NCBI RefSeq assembly: GCF_014748335.1
Contig: NZ_JAAVIY010000001.1
Coordinates: 620,001-684,000, forward strand
DNA: 64,000 nucleotides
Direction of reading: 5' to 3'
DNA from: Flavobacterium selenitireducens
GTDB taxonomy: Bacteria > Bacteroidota > Bacteroidia > Flavobacteriales > Flavobacteriaceae
Shown here: positions 7,838 through 15,450 of the stretch, one piece after another
How the letters are laid out: every line of letters starts with the position of its first letter
How positions within the stretch are numbered: position 1 is the stretch's first letter
Position numbers and translations under genes: made by a program
Notes under the pieces: generated by a model
What the model saw: only the letters and a program-made list of their open reading frames with translations
What the model was told of the DNA's origin: nothing
Databases searched by the model: none

Positions 7838-9625
7838 TTATTGCGGTAGGTAAACGGTAAAAGTTGCCCCGTTCCCTGGGTCGCCCTTCGCGAAAATATA
7901 GCCGCCATGACTCTCCGCCATCTTTTTGCAAATGGCCAGCCCTATTCCCGTTCCGGAGTATTTTTCCTTGTCGTGCAGCCTGTTGAAAAGCACGAAGATG
8001 CGCTTTTCGTATTCCGGTTCAAAGCCGATACCGTTGTCTGAAAAAACAATGCGATGGAATTTCTTACCGCCCGGCTTGTTTATTTCCTGGACCTGGGATG
8101 CGTCAATTACCGAATAGGTGATGTTGATCTCCGGCCTGGCGTTTTCCTTAGCATATTTAATCGAGTTGCTGATAAGGTTTACGAACAACTGCTGGATTTG
8201 GTAAGGCGTAACTTTTACCGTAGGAAGTTTGTCCGCAATGATAAGCGCATGCCTTTCCTCTATCGCCTGGGCCATGTCGATTTTCGCGTTGTCGAGCAAT
8301 TCGTTGAGATCGGTAGGTTCGGCTTTTTTGTCGTTCCGGTTCATGCGCGTGTAGACGAGCAGGTCATCGATGAGTTTTTGGGCGCGGTTGGCCGATGACT
8401 GGATGCGCGAAAGGTAATTGCGCGACGTATCCGACACCTTTTCCAAGTCGTCGTTGTCTATGCGCGAAATGAACATCTGGATTTTGCGCATCGGCTCCTG
8501 GAGGTCATGGCTTACGATGTGGTTGAAAGACGAGAGTTCCGAATTGCTGACCCTGAGTTCGTTGTTGCGTTGCTCGAGTTTGGCCGTACTGCGATGCTGT
8601 GTCGTCACATCCCGATCGATGCCGATGATGATCTGGCGGCCGTCCTTCGTTTCGATCAACTGGCTCGTCGTACTGAAATAGCGTATCTTCTTGTCCTTTC
8701 GAACGACCCTGTAATTCACTGCAAATGGCGTGAGGTTCCTGGACTTGAGAAAGCATTCCTCTACCCTTTTGCGATCCTGGTTGTGCACGAATCTTAAAAA
8801 TTCAGCTATCGTAGGTTCAAACTCACCCGTTTCGCATCCCAACAATCGATAGCGGTTGTCCGATAAAGTCAACTCCTGCCTGTCAAGGTCATATTGCCAA
8901 TGCCCGATCTGGCCGATGCGTTCGGCGTTTTCAAAGGTTTTATTGGTCAGGCGCAACTTTTGGTTGAGCGAGCCCGTGCGCTTGAGATTGGATTTTAGCG
9001 TAAGAAACGTCAGCACGAAGATCGCAATCGAAAAGATAACGAGAAACGAGGAAGTAAAAGGAGTGAATGTGATCTCGTTGCGATGGTCCGCTTCCTGTCG
9101 TTCCAGAATACCGGTTTCATGTGAAATGATGCGGTTTATCTGAACGCGGATCTGGTCCATGACCATCTTTCCACGCCATAACGACGCGAGGAATTCAGGG
9201 TCGTCCGCTTTGTATTTCCTGGCCTGTATCTTATTGTCGCGAAGTGTCTCGAATCGCTTGTTGATGAGTTTGTACAGTACATCGAATTCCTTTTGCCGTT
9301 GCTTGTTTCCGCCTACTTTGTTCCCGATGGCCAACAGCGATTTGTTGATGCTGACGTGACTGTAGCGATACGGTTCGAGATAGCGCTCGTCTCCCGTCAA
9401 CACGAAGGCGCGGTTAGCCGATTCCACATCCTTGAGTTCAGAGAACAGGCGCTCGAGATCCACCCGGATGTTGAGCGAATACGTGATGGCTTCCTGGGTC
9501 CGGTTGAGCGTGCTGATTTGCTTGAACGAAATGCTCGCTATAAAAAACAGCAGAAAAACCGAAATGACGAAAGCCACGGTCAGTAGCGTTGACGGCGATG
9601 TGAGCTTCCGTAATTTCATAGGCAT
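7838..9625 (-). CDS. CHASE3/PAS hybrid-type membrane sensor histidine kinase
   Basis: 595 residues. A membrane helix (about 14-35), an extracytoplasmic helical CHASE3-type domain (about 45-185, with ANRAFVLTGDERYL), a second helix (about 192-212) and a PAS domain (about 235-345). The HisKA domain carries phospho-accepting His373 in FNHIVSHDLQEPMRK. A HATPase_c domain follows, with the N-box NLISNSIKYAKE and DNGIGF and GTGIGLAICKK. It resembles the phytochrome-like class that signals to stand-alone receivers, and its start codon directly abuts the stop of such a receiver gene. The stimulus is unknown. Confidence 0.9.
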   Translation of the reverse strand: MPMKLRKLTSPSTLLTVAFVISVFLLFFIASISFKQISTLNRTQEAITYSLNIRVDLERLFSELKDVESANRAFVLTGDERYLEPYRYSHVSINKSLLAIGNKVGGNKQRQKEFDVLYKLINKRFETLRDNKIQARKYKADDPEFLASLWRGKMVMDQIRVQINRIISHETGILERQEADHRNEITFTPFTSSFLVIFSIAIFVLTFLTLKSNLKRTGSLNQKLRLTNKTFENAERIGQIGHWQYDLDRQELTLSDNRYRLLGCETGEFEPTIAEFLRFVHNQDRKRVEECFLKSRNLTPFAVNYRVVRKDKKIRYFSTTSQLIETKDGRQIIIGIDRDVTTQHRSTAKLEQRNNELRVSNSELSSFNHIVSHDLQEPMRKIQMFISRIDNDDLEKVSDTSRNYLSRIQSSANRAQKLIDDLLVYTRMNRNDKKAEPTDLNELLDNAKIDMAQAIEERHALIIADKLPTVKVTPYQIQQLFVNLISNSIKYAKENARPEINITYSVIDASQVQEINKPGGKKFHRIVFSDNGIGFEPEYEKRIFVLFNRLHDKEKYSGTGIGLAICKKMAESHGGYIFAKGDPGNGATFTVYLPQ

Positions 9626-10072
9626 TTAAATACTGAATAGGAAAGTGTCCCTGTTCAATCCTCCGGTGTGAAACTGCCAATTGACATTGAGCACGTCGGT
9701 CAACGCCTTTTTGAGGCTGTCGAAGTCGCTGGGCTTGCGAATGTAGACATTGGCTCCTTTTACGAAGGCCGTCTCGATATCGCGCTCCTCTGCAGATGTC
9801 GAATAAATGGCTACGGTCATGTGCTTCAGGCGCTCACTGAGACGGATCGCGTCAAGACATTCGAATCCGTTTTTGCAGGGCATGTTCAGGTCTAGGAAGA
9901 GAATATGGGGCAATTCATTGTTTTCATCTTCAAGGAATTCCATGAGCTTTTCGCCGTCGTGAACCGTAGTGATTTCGGTCTCGGCTTTCAGGGATTCCAG
10001 TGCATCTGCAAAAAACAGGCGATCGTCCTCATCGTCGTCCGCGAGCAGTATGCGCGTTTTGATAGGTTTCAT
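9626..10072 (-). CDS. stand-alone response regulator receiver (Rcp1-like)
   Basis: 148 residues, a single receiver domain with no DNA-binding output. The acidic pocket is in ADDDEDD, the phospho-acceptor is Asp61 in FLDLNMPCKNG, the switch residue is Ser91 and the conserved lysine is Lys113 in IRKPSDF. The stop is immediately followed by the start of the histidine kinase, so translation is probably coupled. Rcp1-type receivers act by protein contact or in phosphorelays. Confidence 0.92.
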   Translation of the reverse strand: MKPIKTRILLADDDEDDRLFFADALESLKAETEITTVHDGEKLMEFLEDENNELPHILFLDLNMPCKNGFECLDAIRLSERLKHMTVAIYSTSAEERDIETAFVKGANVYIRKPSDFDSLKKALTDVLNVNWQFHTGGLNRDTFLFSI

Positions 10073-10126
10073 CTTTTCGGTGGCTTGTTTGGAAGGAATA
10101 AAAGTACATTATTCCTTAAACAATTC

Positions 10127-10678
10127 CTAACGCGCCCCTGCCCTCTTTTTAATGATGCGCTGAAATGCGGTCGGTGTCAAGCCCGTGGTTTTTTTGAATT
10201 GGTTGCTCAAGTGGGCCACGCTGCTGTAATTGAGCTGGTACGAGATTTCCGTTAGCGTCAGTTCTCCTTCGATTATGAGTTGTTTGGCACGCTCGATCTT
10301 CTGGATGATGATGAAGTTCTCGATGGACGAATACGTGACTTCCGAGAACAGGTTCGATATATAGCCGTAACTATGGTTGAGCCTGTCGGCCAAATAGGTG
10401 GATATATTGGTGTTCGGAAGCTTTTCCTTTTCGTATATCATTTCGATGATGATATCCTTGGTCTTCTCGATGAGTGTATTTTTATGGTTGCTCACGATCC
10501 TGATCCCGTAGCGCTCGAGAGCCGCTTCCAGCTGTTTTTGGAGATCCGGTTGCAGCGTGCCTCGTATTTCTACTTCACCTAATTCCTTGAGTTCGTATTC
10601 GATACCGAAATCTTCGAGTTTTTCCTGCAAAATCACCTTACAGGCGAGGTTTATATCATACTTTACGTAAAGCTTCAT
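10127..10678 (-). CDS. AraC-family transcriptional regulator
   Basis: 183 residues. The N-terminal ~80 residues have no cupin pocket and are unassigned. The C-terminal ~100 residues form an AraC/XylS double helix-turn-helix (YLADRLNHSYGYISNLFSEV, then LTEISYQLNYSSVAHLSNQF) ending in the family motif KKTTGLTPTAFQ. It lies 54 bp upstream of the receiver gene on the same strand, so it may be the first gene of a three-gene unit with the receiver and kinase. What it senses cannot be read from the sequence. Confidence 0.88.
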   Translation of the reverse strand: MKLYVKYDINLACKVILQEKLEDFGIEYELKELGEVEIRGTLQPDLQKQLEAALERYGIRIVSNHKNTLIEKTKDIIIEMIYEKEKLPNTNISTYLADRLNHSYGYISNLFSEVTYSSIENFIIIQKIERAKQLIIEGELTLTEISYQLNYSSVAHLSNQFKKTTGLTPTAFQRIIKKRAGAR

Positions 10679-10777
10679 CTAGGTTTGATTTTATGTAAAT
10701 ATATAGTAAAAACCGTAAAAGCTGCAAAATGTTCTGTCATATAATTTTCGTATTTTGAACTTGAATAACTGACCATC

Positions 10778-11491
10778 ATGCAAGAAAATGCAACACCATC
10801 CGAGGGTTTCGATTGGGAAACCTTCCTTCGCGGAAGCGAGGACTGGAGCTTCCACTGGGAAATCGTCCTGCGTACCGCCATCATGTACGTCGTGATCCTT
10901 TGCGCGCTCAGCGTCCTGGGAAAAAGAGGCGTAAAACAATTATCTGTTTTCGAACTGGTGATCATCATCGGTTTCGGCTCAGCGGCCGGAGATCCCATGT
11001 TCTACAAAGATGTTGGGCTCGTCAATGCCGTGGTCGTACTGTCAAGCATCATCATCCTGTACAAGATTACGACCCACCTCGTTTTCAAAAGCGAAAAATT
11101 CGAGCAGCTCATAGAGGGCAAACCGATCTGCCTCGTGAACGATGGAAAATTCTCGATTTCGAACTTCAACAAGGAAAATCTTGGCTATGACGAGTTCTTT
11201 GCGGAAATGCGCGTCAAAAGCGTTTCTCATCTTGGCCAGATCGAAAAGGCGATAATCGAAGTCTCGGGAGAGGTCAGCCTCTATTTTTATGCCGATGCCG
11301 ACGTGCGGTTCGGGCTGCCGATACTGCCGGAGCTTTATGCCGAAAAACACCGGTCGATCCTGTCCGACGGCATTTATTCCTGTAGTTTTTGCGGACATAC
11401 CGAACAGATCGCGCCTACCGATACTCATATTTGTCCCGAGTGCAAACGACAGGAATGGGTTACGTCCATAGACAAGAAGCGGATTTCCTGA
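10778..11491 (+). CDS. YetF-like (DUF421) membrane protein with C-terminal zinc ribbon
   Basis: 237 residues. Three membrane helices (about 30-48, 55-70, 83-102), including the family motif LGKRGVKQLSVFELV, are followed by the cytoplasmic YetF domain (about 103-190). The last 40 residues are not usual for the family: C202-x2-C205 and C219-x2-C222 (CSFCGH and ICPECK) form a classical four-cysteine zinc ribbon. YetF proteins are envelope proteins of unclear role, some tied to sporulation or stress. It is divergent from the AraC gene and ends at a very strong terminator. Confidence 0.88.
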   Translation: MQENATPSEGFDWETFLRGSEDWSFHWEIVLRTAIMYVVILCALSVLGKRGVKQLSVFELVIIIGFGSAAGDPMFYKDVGLVNAVVVLSSIIILYKITTHLVFKSEKFEQLIEGKPICLVNDGKFSISNFNKENLGYDEFFAEMRVKSVSHLGQIEKAIIEVSGEVSLYFYADADVRFGLPILPELYAEKHRSILSDGIYSCSFCGHTEQIAPTDTHICPECKRQEWVTSIDKKRIS

Positions 11492-11551
11492 TTTTAAACA
11501 ATGGCGTTTTGACACCTTCCGCCAGCGATGGAAGCGGAGAGCCTTTGCGCA

Positions 11552-11628
11552 AAAAAACGACATTCGGGCCCGGTTTGGGGCGGCGACCAACGGAAGCCGC
11601 CCCAAACCGGGCCCGAACGTTTTTTTGA
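11552..11628. terminator. bidirectional terminator with a perfect 22-bp stem
   Basis: Arms 11563-11584 and 11596-11617 are exact reverse complements and GC-rich (TTCGGGCCCGGTTTGGGG...), around an 11-nt loop. An A-run before and a T-run after extend the pairing and provide a U-tract in both directions. It lies between the convergent YetF-like and short-chain dehydrogenase genes. Confidence 0.9.
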
Positions 11629-11670
11629 AAAAGCTTGAGCGAACAGCGCGGTGCGCAGCAGGCGGCCAAA

Positions 11671-12519
11671 TCAGCTGGCCACCATTTCGCCCCCGTTGAC
11701 ATGAATGATCTGGCCGGTAATGTAACTCGCATCCTTGCTCGCCAGGAAAACGTAGGACGGCCCGACCTCGCTGGGCTGACCGGCGCGTTTCATGGGCGTA
11801 TCTGACCCAAAGTCGCTGACGTCGTCGAAAGTGGAAACGATGAGCGGCGTCCAGATCGGGCCGGGTGCGACACCGTTGACGCGAATGCCTTTGGAAACCA
11901 ACATCGTCGAAAGCGAGCGCGTAAAGGTCACGATGGCGCCTTTCGTGCTGGAATAGTCGAGCAGGTGTTCGCTTCCGCGATAGGCGGTAACCGATGTCGT
12001 ATTGATGATGGTGTCGCCCTTTCCCATGTGTTCGACTGCTTCGCGAACGAGATAAAACATCGGGAAAATGTTGGTTTCGAATGTCCCGGACAATTGTTTT
12101 TTGCTGATATCCTTGATTTCAGATTCTGGAAATTGCTGGGCGGCATTGTTTACGAGGATGTTCAACTTTCCTAATTTTTCGACCGTTCTCGCTACAGCGG
12201 ACTTGCAAAACCGCTCGCTTTTGAGGTCGCCCTTGATGAGCAGGCATTTGACTCCTTCTGCTTCCACCATTTTCTTAGTGTCCTTGGCATCTTTGTCTTC
12301 GCTGAGATATACGATGGATACGTGTGCGCCTTCTTTGGCGAAATACACGCATATGCTGCGCCCGATTCCGCTGTCTCCTCCGGTAACAAGGGCGACGCTT
12401 CCTTTTAATTTGGCGCTGCCTTTATATCCGGGATAGACAATTTCGGGTTCCGGTGCCATTTTGGATTCTTTGCCGGGACGCGACTGTGTTTGTTCGGGAA
12501 GTATGGTGGGTTTTGCCAT
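11671..12519 (-). CDS. short-chain dehydrogenase/reductase (general-stress type)
   Basis: 282 residues of SDR with the extended N-terminus (about 40 residues with PGYKGSAKLKG) typical of the YghA / general stress protein 39 group. The NAD(P)-binding motif is TGGDSGIG (about 46-53), the structural NNAA motif is at about 128, and the catalytic Tyr-Lys lie in DYSSTKGAI. NGVAPGPIWTPL is the usual post-catalytic loop. These enzymes are probably NADP-dependent aldehyde or alcohol oxidoreductases; the true substrate is unknown. It fits with the neighbouring stress-related genes. Confidence 0.9.
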   Translation of the reverse strand: MAKPTILPEQTQSRPGKESKMAPEPEIVYPGYKGSAKLKGSVALVTGGDSGIGRSICVYFAKEGAHVSIVYLSEDKDAKDTKKMVEAEGVKCLLIKGDLKSERFCKSAVARTVEKLGKLNILVNNAAQQFPESEIKDISKKQLSGTFETNIFPMFYLVREAVEHMGKGDTIINTTSVTAYRGSEHLLDYSSTKGAIVTFTRSLSTMLVSKGIRVNGVAPGPIWTPLIVSTFDDVSDFGSDTPMKRAGQPSEVGPSYVFLASKDASYITGQIIHVNGGEMVAS

Positions 12520-12761
12520 GTCGTTCGTATTTCTGCAAAGTTAGACCGTGGTCGCTGTCGGGCATTACAGGATTTAAACCGTCCGATGCAACGTTATCGG
12601 CTGAACTTGCACGCGCCGCTTCAGATAGCTGGATCTCATGTCCATCGCATGGTGATTTGCCTGAGGTTATGCAGAAACAAACCTGGAAGGCGTTAAACAC
12701 TTGTTAACCGCCACGAAACCGCAACGCTTTATTGCCTAACTTTGAGAAAGACCTAAAAACA

Positions 12762-13304
12762 ATGACAATGAAAAAAATATTCCTTTCAGCATGTGCATTA
12801 GCCGTATTGGTGGCTTGTAAATCGGGCGGAAAACAAGATTCCGGAGTCACGCCTTCCAAAACGATCAAGGTGGGACTGGCTCAAAAACTGGATAGCGGTG
12901 TTTCCGGAGAAGCGACGTTCACCGAGAAAGACGGGAAAGTCACCTTTACCGCGACGATGTCAGGGCTCAAGCCAGGCATACATGCGATCCATATCCATGA
13001 AAAAGCAGATTGTTCCACCAACGACGCTTCGTCTGCCGGCGGACACTGGAATCCGCTGAAAAAGAAACACGGCAAATGGGGAGAGGGCGAATACCACAAA
13101 GGTGATATCGGCAATTTCCCTGCGGACCAGGACGGCAACGGAACCATTACGATGACCACCTCGGAATGGTGCATCGGATGCGGCGATCCTGCCAAAGATA
13201 TCGTCGGGAAAGGGCTTATCGTGCACGAAAAAGCCGACGATTTCGTCACCCAGCCGACAGGAGACGCCGGCGGACGTATCGCTTGCGCGGGAATCATCAA
13301 ATAA
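12762..13304 (+). CDS. Cu/Zn superoxide dismutase lipoprotein
   Basis: About 180 residues. The signal peptide ends in the lipobox VLVAC, placing the mature enzyme on the envelope. The SOD fold carries the copper ligands in HAIHIHEKADC, further His ligands in SAGGHWNP and GEYHKGDIGNF, the zinc-region aspartates, and the C-terminal GDAGGRIACAGIIK with the disulfide cysteine. It would dismutate extracytoplasmic superoxide. An insert SEWCIGCGDPAKD holds an extra CxxC pair. ATG codons at 12762 and 12768 are both possible; the frame is open to 12732 but a TAACTTTG -7 box (12737-12744) lies there. Confidence 0.9.
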   Translation: MTMKKIFLSACALAVLVACKSGGKQDSGVTPSKTIKVGLAQKLDSGVSGEATFTEKDGKVTFTATMSGLKPGIHAIHIHEKADCSTNDASSAGGHWNPLKKKHGKWGEGEYHKGDIGNFPADQDGNGTITMTTSEWCIGCGDPAKDIVGKGLIVHEKADDFVTQPTGDAGGRIACAGIIK

Positions 13305-13322
13305 TTATATCGAAATTTCCAG

Positions 13323-13356
13323 AAAAGTCGGGACCTCACATTCCGACTTTTTTTTA
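13323..13356 (+). terminator. rho-independent terminator after the SOD gene
   Basis: AAAAGTCGG (13323-13331) pairs with CCGACTTTT (13343-13351), followed by further Ts. Confidence 0.9.
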
Positions 13357-13398
13357 CCACAATCTATAATTATTGATTACTAATTATTAATTGATAAT

Positions 13399-13406
13399 TA
13401 CCTTTG
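13399..13406 (+). promoter_or_regulatory. -7 box 5 bp from the LETM1-related start codon
   Basis: TACCTTTG fits the Bacteroidota -7 consensus TAnnTTTG. A TTG at 13373-13375 is a possible -33 element with a long 23-nt spacer. The ATG at 13411 follows after four bases, so transcription would start at or next to the start codon. Confidence 0.6.
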
Positions 13407-13410
13407 CCGC

Positions 13411-14613
13411 ATGATAAACCCATCGGTACACGGCTGGATCGACAAATACTTTATCGGGCTCAGCAAGTCAAGCGACCAACCGACAGGGGAAGCCGAGGTT
13501 TTTTATCGCGAGATCAGAAAAACCGGGTTCGTCTACGGCCATATCATCTCTTATTATACGAGTCGCAAGATCGAGAACCACGGCTGGCTCGACGAGGAAG
13601 TTTCCAAATTGGCGCTGCTTGTGATCCTCCACCGGTTATATGTGGAAATCAGAAAAGTGGACAACCGCGAAATGTTCGTTGCCGAAACTATTGCGTTCTA
13701 CGACGAAATGCATCCCAAAGGACTTAGTTTATTAAAGAAAGTCCTGCCCGGACAGCCTCCGTCACTTCAACTGGAAAGCATCATAGACGAGCGCGTCCAG
13801 ACGAACGAGAACATCATCAGCAAAAATTTTTCGCACATCGTGACCAATGCTTTGTTGTTCATCGACGTGATCGCCTTCCAGAAATTCCTCGAAAGCGGCA
13901 GCCTGCCTGAAAAATATCTCAAGAACGCCGAAGAACTCATAATTGGAGTCGTTTCGTTGGCCTTGCAGACCAAGGTGCGCAAATCCCAATACGATACGTT
14001 GTTGATACGTTTGTTCGAGGCCTCGCTTCGGTTCGGGAAATTCTCGAACGTTTCCGTGAGCAATCTCGAGTCGCTCGACCTTAGTTTTTTCAACAATCCG
14101 CTGGAGCGTTATTATCTGCTCGACCTCGCGGGAATGTCAATGTGGAGTGATGGCGTGCTCGAAAACGAAGAGCGTTATTTTCTTTACAAAATCGGGGAAT
14201 TCGTTCGCCTTTCCGATAAATTGGTAGAGGAAAGTATGTTCGAGGTAAACGATTTCATCTCAAAGCACAAAAAAGAAATCGCCTATTTCAATTATTCGAA
14301 TCCGGTAAAGCATTTCTACGATCATATGACCGAGAGCGTTATCGTTTTGATAAAGCGCAACCGCAGCCGACTGGTCAAAGAAATCACGCAAAGCGGCGAA
14401 TTGGTCAGGCTACTTGCACAATCGACCCAACGCGATCTCGATGAAAAGGAAAAAAAACGCATGCGAAAACAAGTGCTCGACATCTGCAAAACGATTCCGT
14501 CGCTGACGATTTTCTTATTGCCCGGCGGTAGTTTATTGCTTCCGATATTGATCAAGTTCATCCCGCAAATGCTTCCGTCCGCCTTCAACGAGAACAGCGA
14601 CCACGAGGCATAG
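13411..14613 (+). CDS. LETM1-related protein
   Basis: 400 residues, mostly alpha-helical, no signal peptide. The C-terminal hydrophobic stretch IFLLPGGSLLLPILIKFIPQ followed by LPSAF matches the membrane motif of LETM1-like proteins. Flavobacterial homologues are annotated as LETM1-related biofilm-associated proteins. Residues 1-330 look like a soluble helical bundle with no motif I recognise. It is a single-gene unit; its start is fixed because no other methionine lies nearby and the -7 box is directly upstream. Mitochondrial LETM1 is involved in cation exchange, but transport here is not shown. Confidence 0.8.
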   Translation: MINPSVHGWIDKYFIGLSKSSDQPTGEAEVFYREIRKTGFVYGHIISYYTSRKIENHGWLDEEVSKLALLVILHRLYVEIRKVDNREMFVAETIAFYDEMHPKGLSLLKKVLPGQPPSLQLESIIDERVQTNENIISKNFSHIVTNALLFIDVIAFQKFLESGSLPEKYLKNAEELIIGVVSLALQTKVRKSQYDTLLIRLFEASLRFGKFSNVSVSNLESLDLSFFNNPLERYYLLDLAGMSMWSDGVLENEERYFLYKIGEFVRLSDKLVEESMFEVNDFISKHKKEIAYFNYSNPVKHFYDHMTESVIVLIKRNRSRLVKEITQSGELVRLLAQSTQRDLDEKEKKRMRKQVLDICKTIPSLTIFLLPGGSLLLPILIKFIPQMLPSAFNENSDHEA

Positions 14614-14660
14614 ACGGTTCTTTATCGATTTACCGATTTCCAAATTCACCAATTTCCGAA

Positions 14661-14724
14661 TTCGCTAATTCGCTAATTCGCTAATTCCCTAATTCGCTAA
14701 TTCGCTAATTCGCTAATTCGCAAA
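14661..14724. repeat. eight tandem 8-bp repeats (TTCGCTAA)
   Basis: Eight contiguous octamers TTCGCTAA; copy 4 is TTCCCTAA and copy 8 TTCGCAAA, the rest are perfect. Degenerate related text (ACCGATTTCCAAATTC...) precedes it from about 14630. It fills the gap between the convergent LETM1-related and carbonic anhydrase genes. Confidence 0.9.
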
Positions 14725-14725
14725 T

Positions 14726-14757
14726 TAAAAAAAAGAGCCGAAACTTCCGTTCCGGCC
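14726..14757 (-). terminator. terminator of the SulP / carbonic anhydrase operon
   Basis: GCCGAAAC (14737-14744) pairs with GTTCCGGC (14749-14756), with one G-U pair in the minus-strand RNA, followed on that strand by eight Us. Confidence 0.8.
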
Positions 14758-14781
14758 CAAGGGTCACTTTTAACTACCGAG

Positions 14782-15429
14782 TTACTTTTTGAATTGCAAC
14801 TGGTAAACGTTGTCTAGATCCTTATTGGAGTCCAAATCGACTTCCAAATCGGTCACATATCCTGAATTCAATCCGTAAACCCATCCGTGAAGCGTCAGAT
14901 CCTGTCCGTTTCTCCACGCGCCCTGCACGATCGAAGTCTTGGCCAGGTCGAATACCTGTTCCTTGACGTTTACCTCGACGAACTTATTGAAACGCTCTTC
15001 CTCGTTTTGAACCGCGTCGAGTTCGTCCTGGTGCTGGCGGTAAACATCTTTGATATGGCGAATCCAGTTGTCGATGATGCCTATCGACTGGTTGCCCATC
15101 GCCGCTTTGACGCCTCCGCATCCATAATGTCCGCAAACGATAACATGTTTTACCTTGAGTACGTTGACCGAATAATCGAGTACACTGAGCATGTTCATGT
15201 CCGTGTGGACGACCATGTTGGCAATGTTGCGGTGAACGAAAACCTCTCCCGGTCTTGTCCCGGTAATCTGGTTAGCAGGGACGCGGCTGTCCGAGCAACC
15301 GATCCAGAGCAAAGGAGGATGCTGCTCTTTAGCCAGATCCTTGAAAAATTCAGGGTCGAGTTTTAGTGTGTCTTCTACAAATTTTCTGTTGTTGTCTAAT
15401 AGTTTTGTATAAAAATTGTCCATTTTCAC
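14782..15429 (-). CDS. can: beta-class carbonic anhydrase
   Basis: 215 residues. Zinc ligands Cys45 (in GCSDSRVP, with Asp47 and Arg49 as the catalytic dyad), His101 and Cys104 (in CGHYGCGG) are all present. It interconverts CO2 and bicarbonate in the cytoplasm. It lies 21 bp downstream of a SulP transporter gene on the same strand, a pairing in which the enzyme converts imported bicarbonate or keeps the pool available for carboxylases. Confidence 0.94.
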   Translation of the reverse strand: MKMDNFYTKLLDNNRKFVEDTLKLDPEFFKDLAKEQHPPLLWIGCSDSRVPANQITGTRPGEVFVHRNIANMVVHTDMNMLSVLDYSVNVLKVKHVIVCGHYGCGGVKAAMGNQSIGIIDNWIRHIKDVYRQHQDELDAVQNEEERFNKFVEVNVKEQVFDLAKTSIVQGAWRNGQDLTLHGWVYGLNSGYVTDLEVDLDSNKDLDNVYQLQFKK

Positions 15430-15450
15430 AGATCGTTTTAAAGTTTAAAA

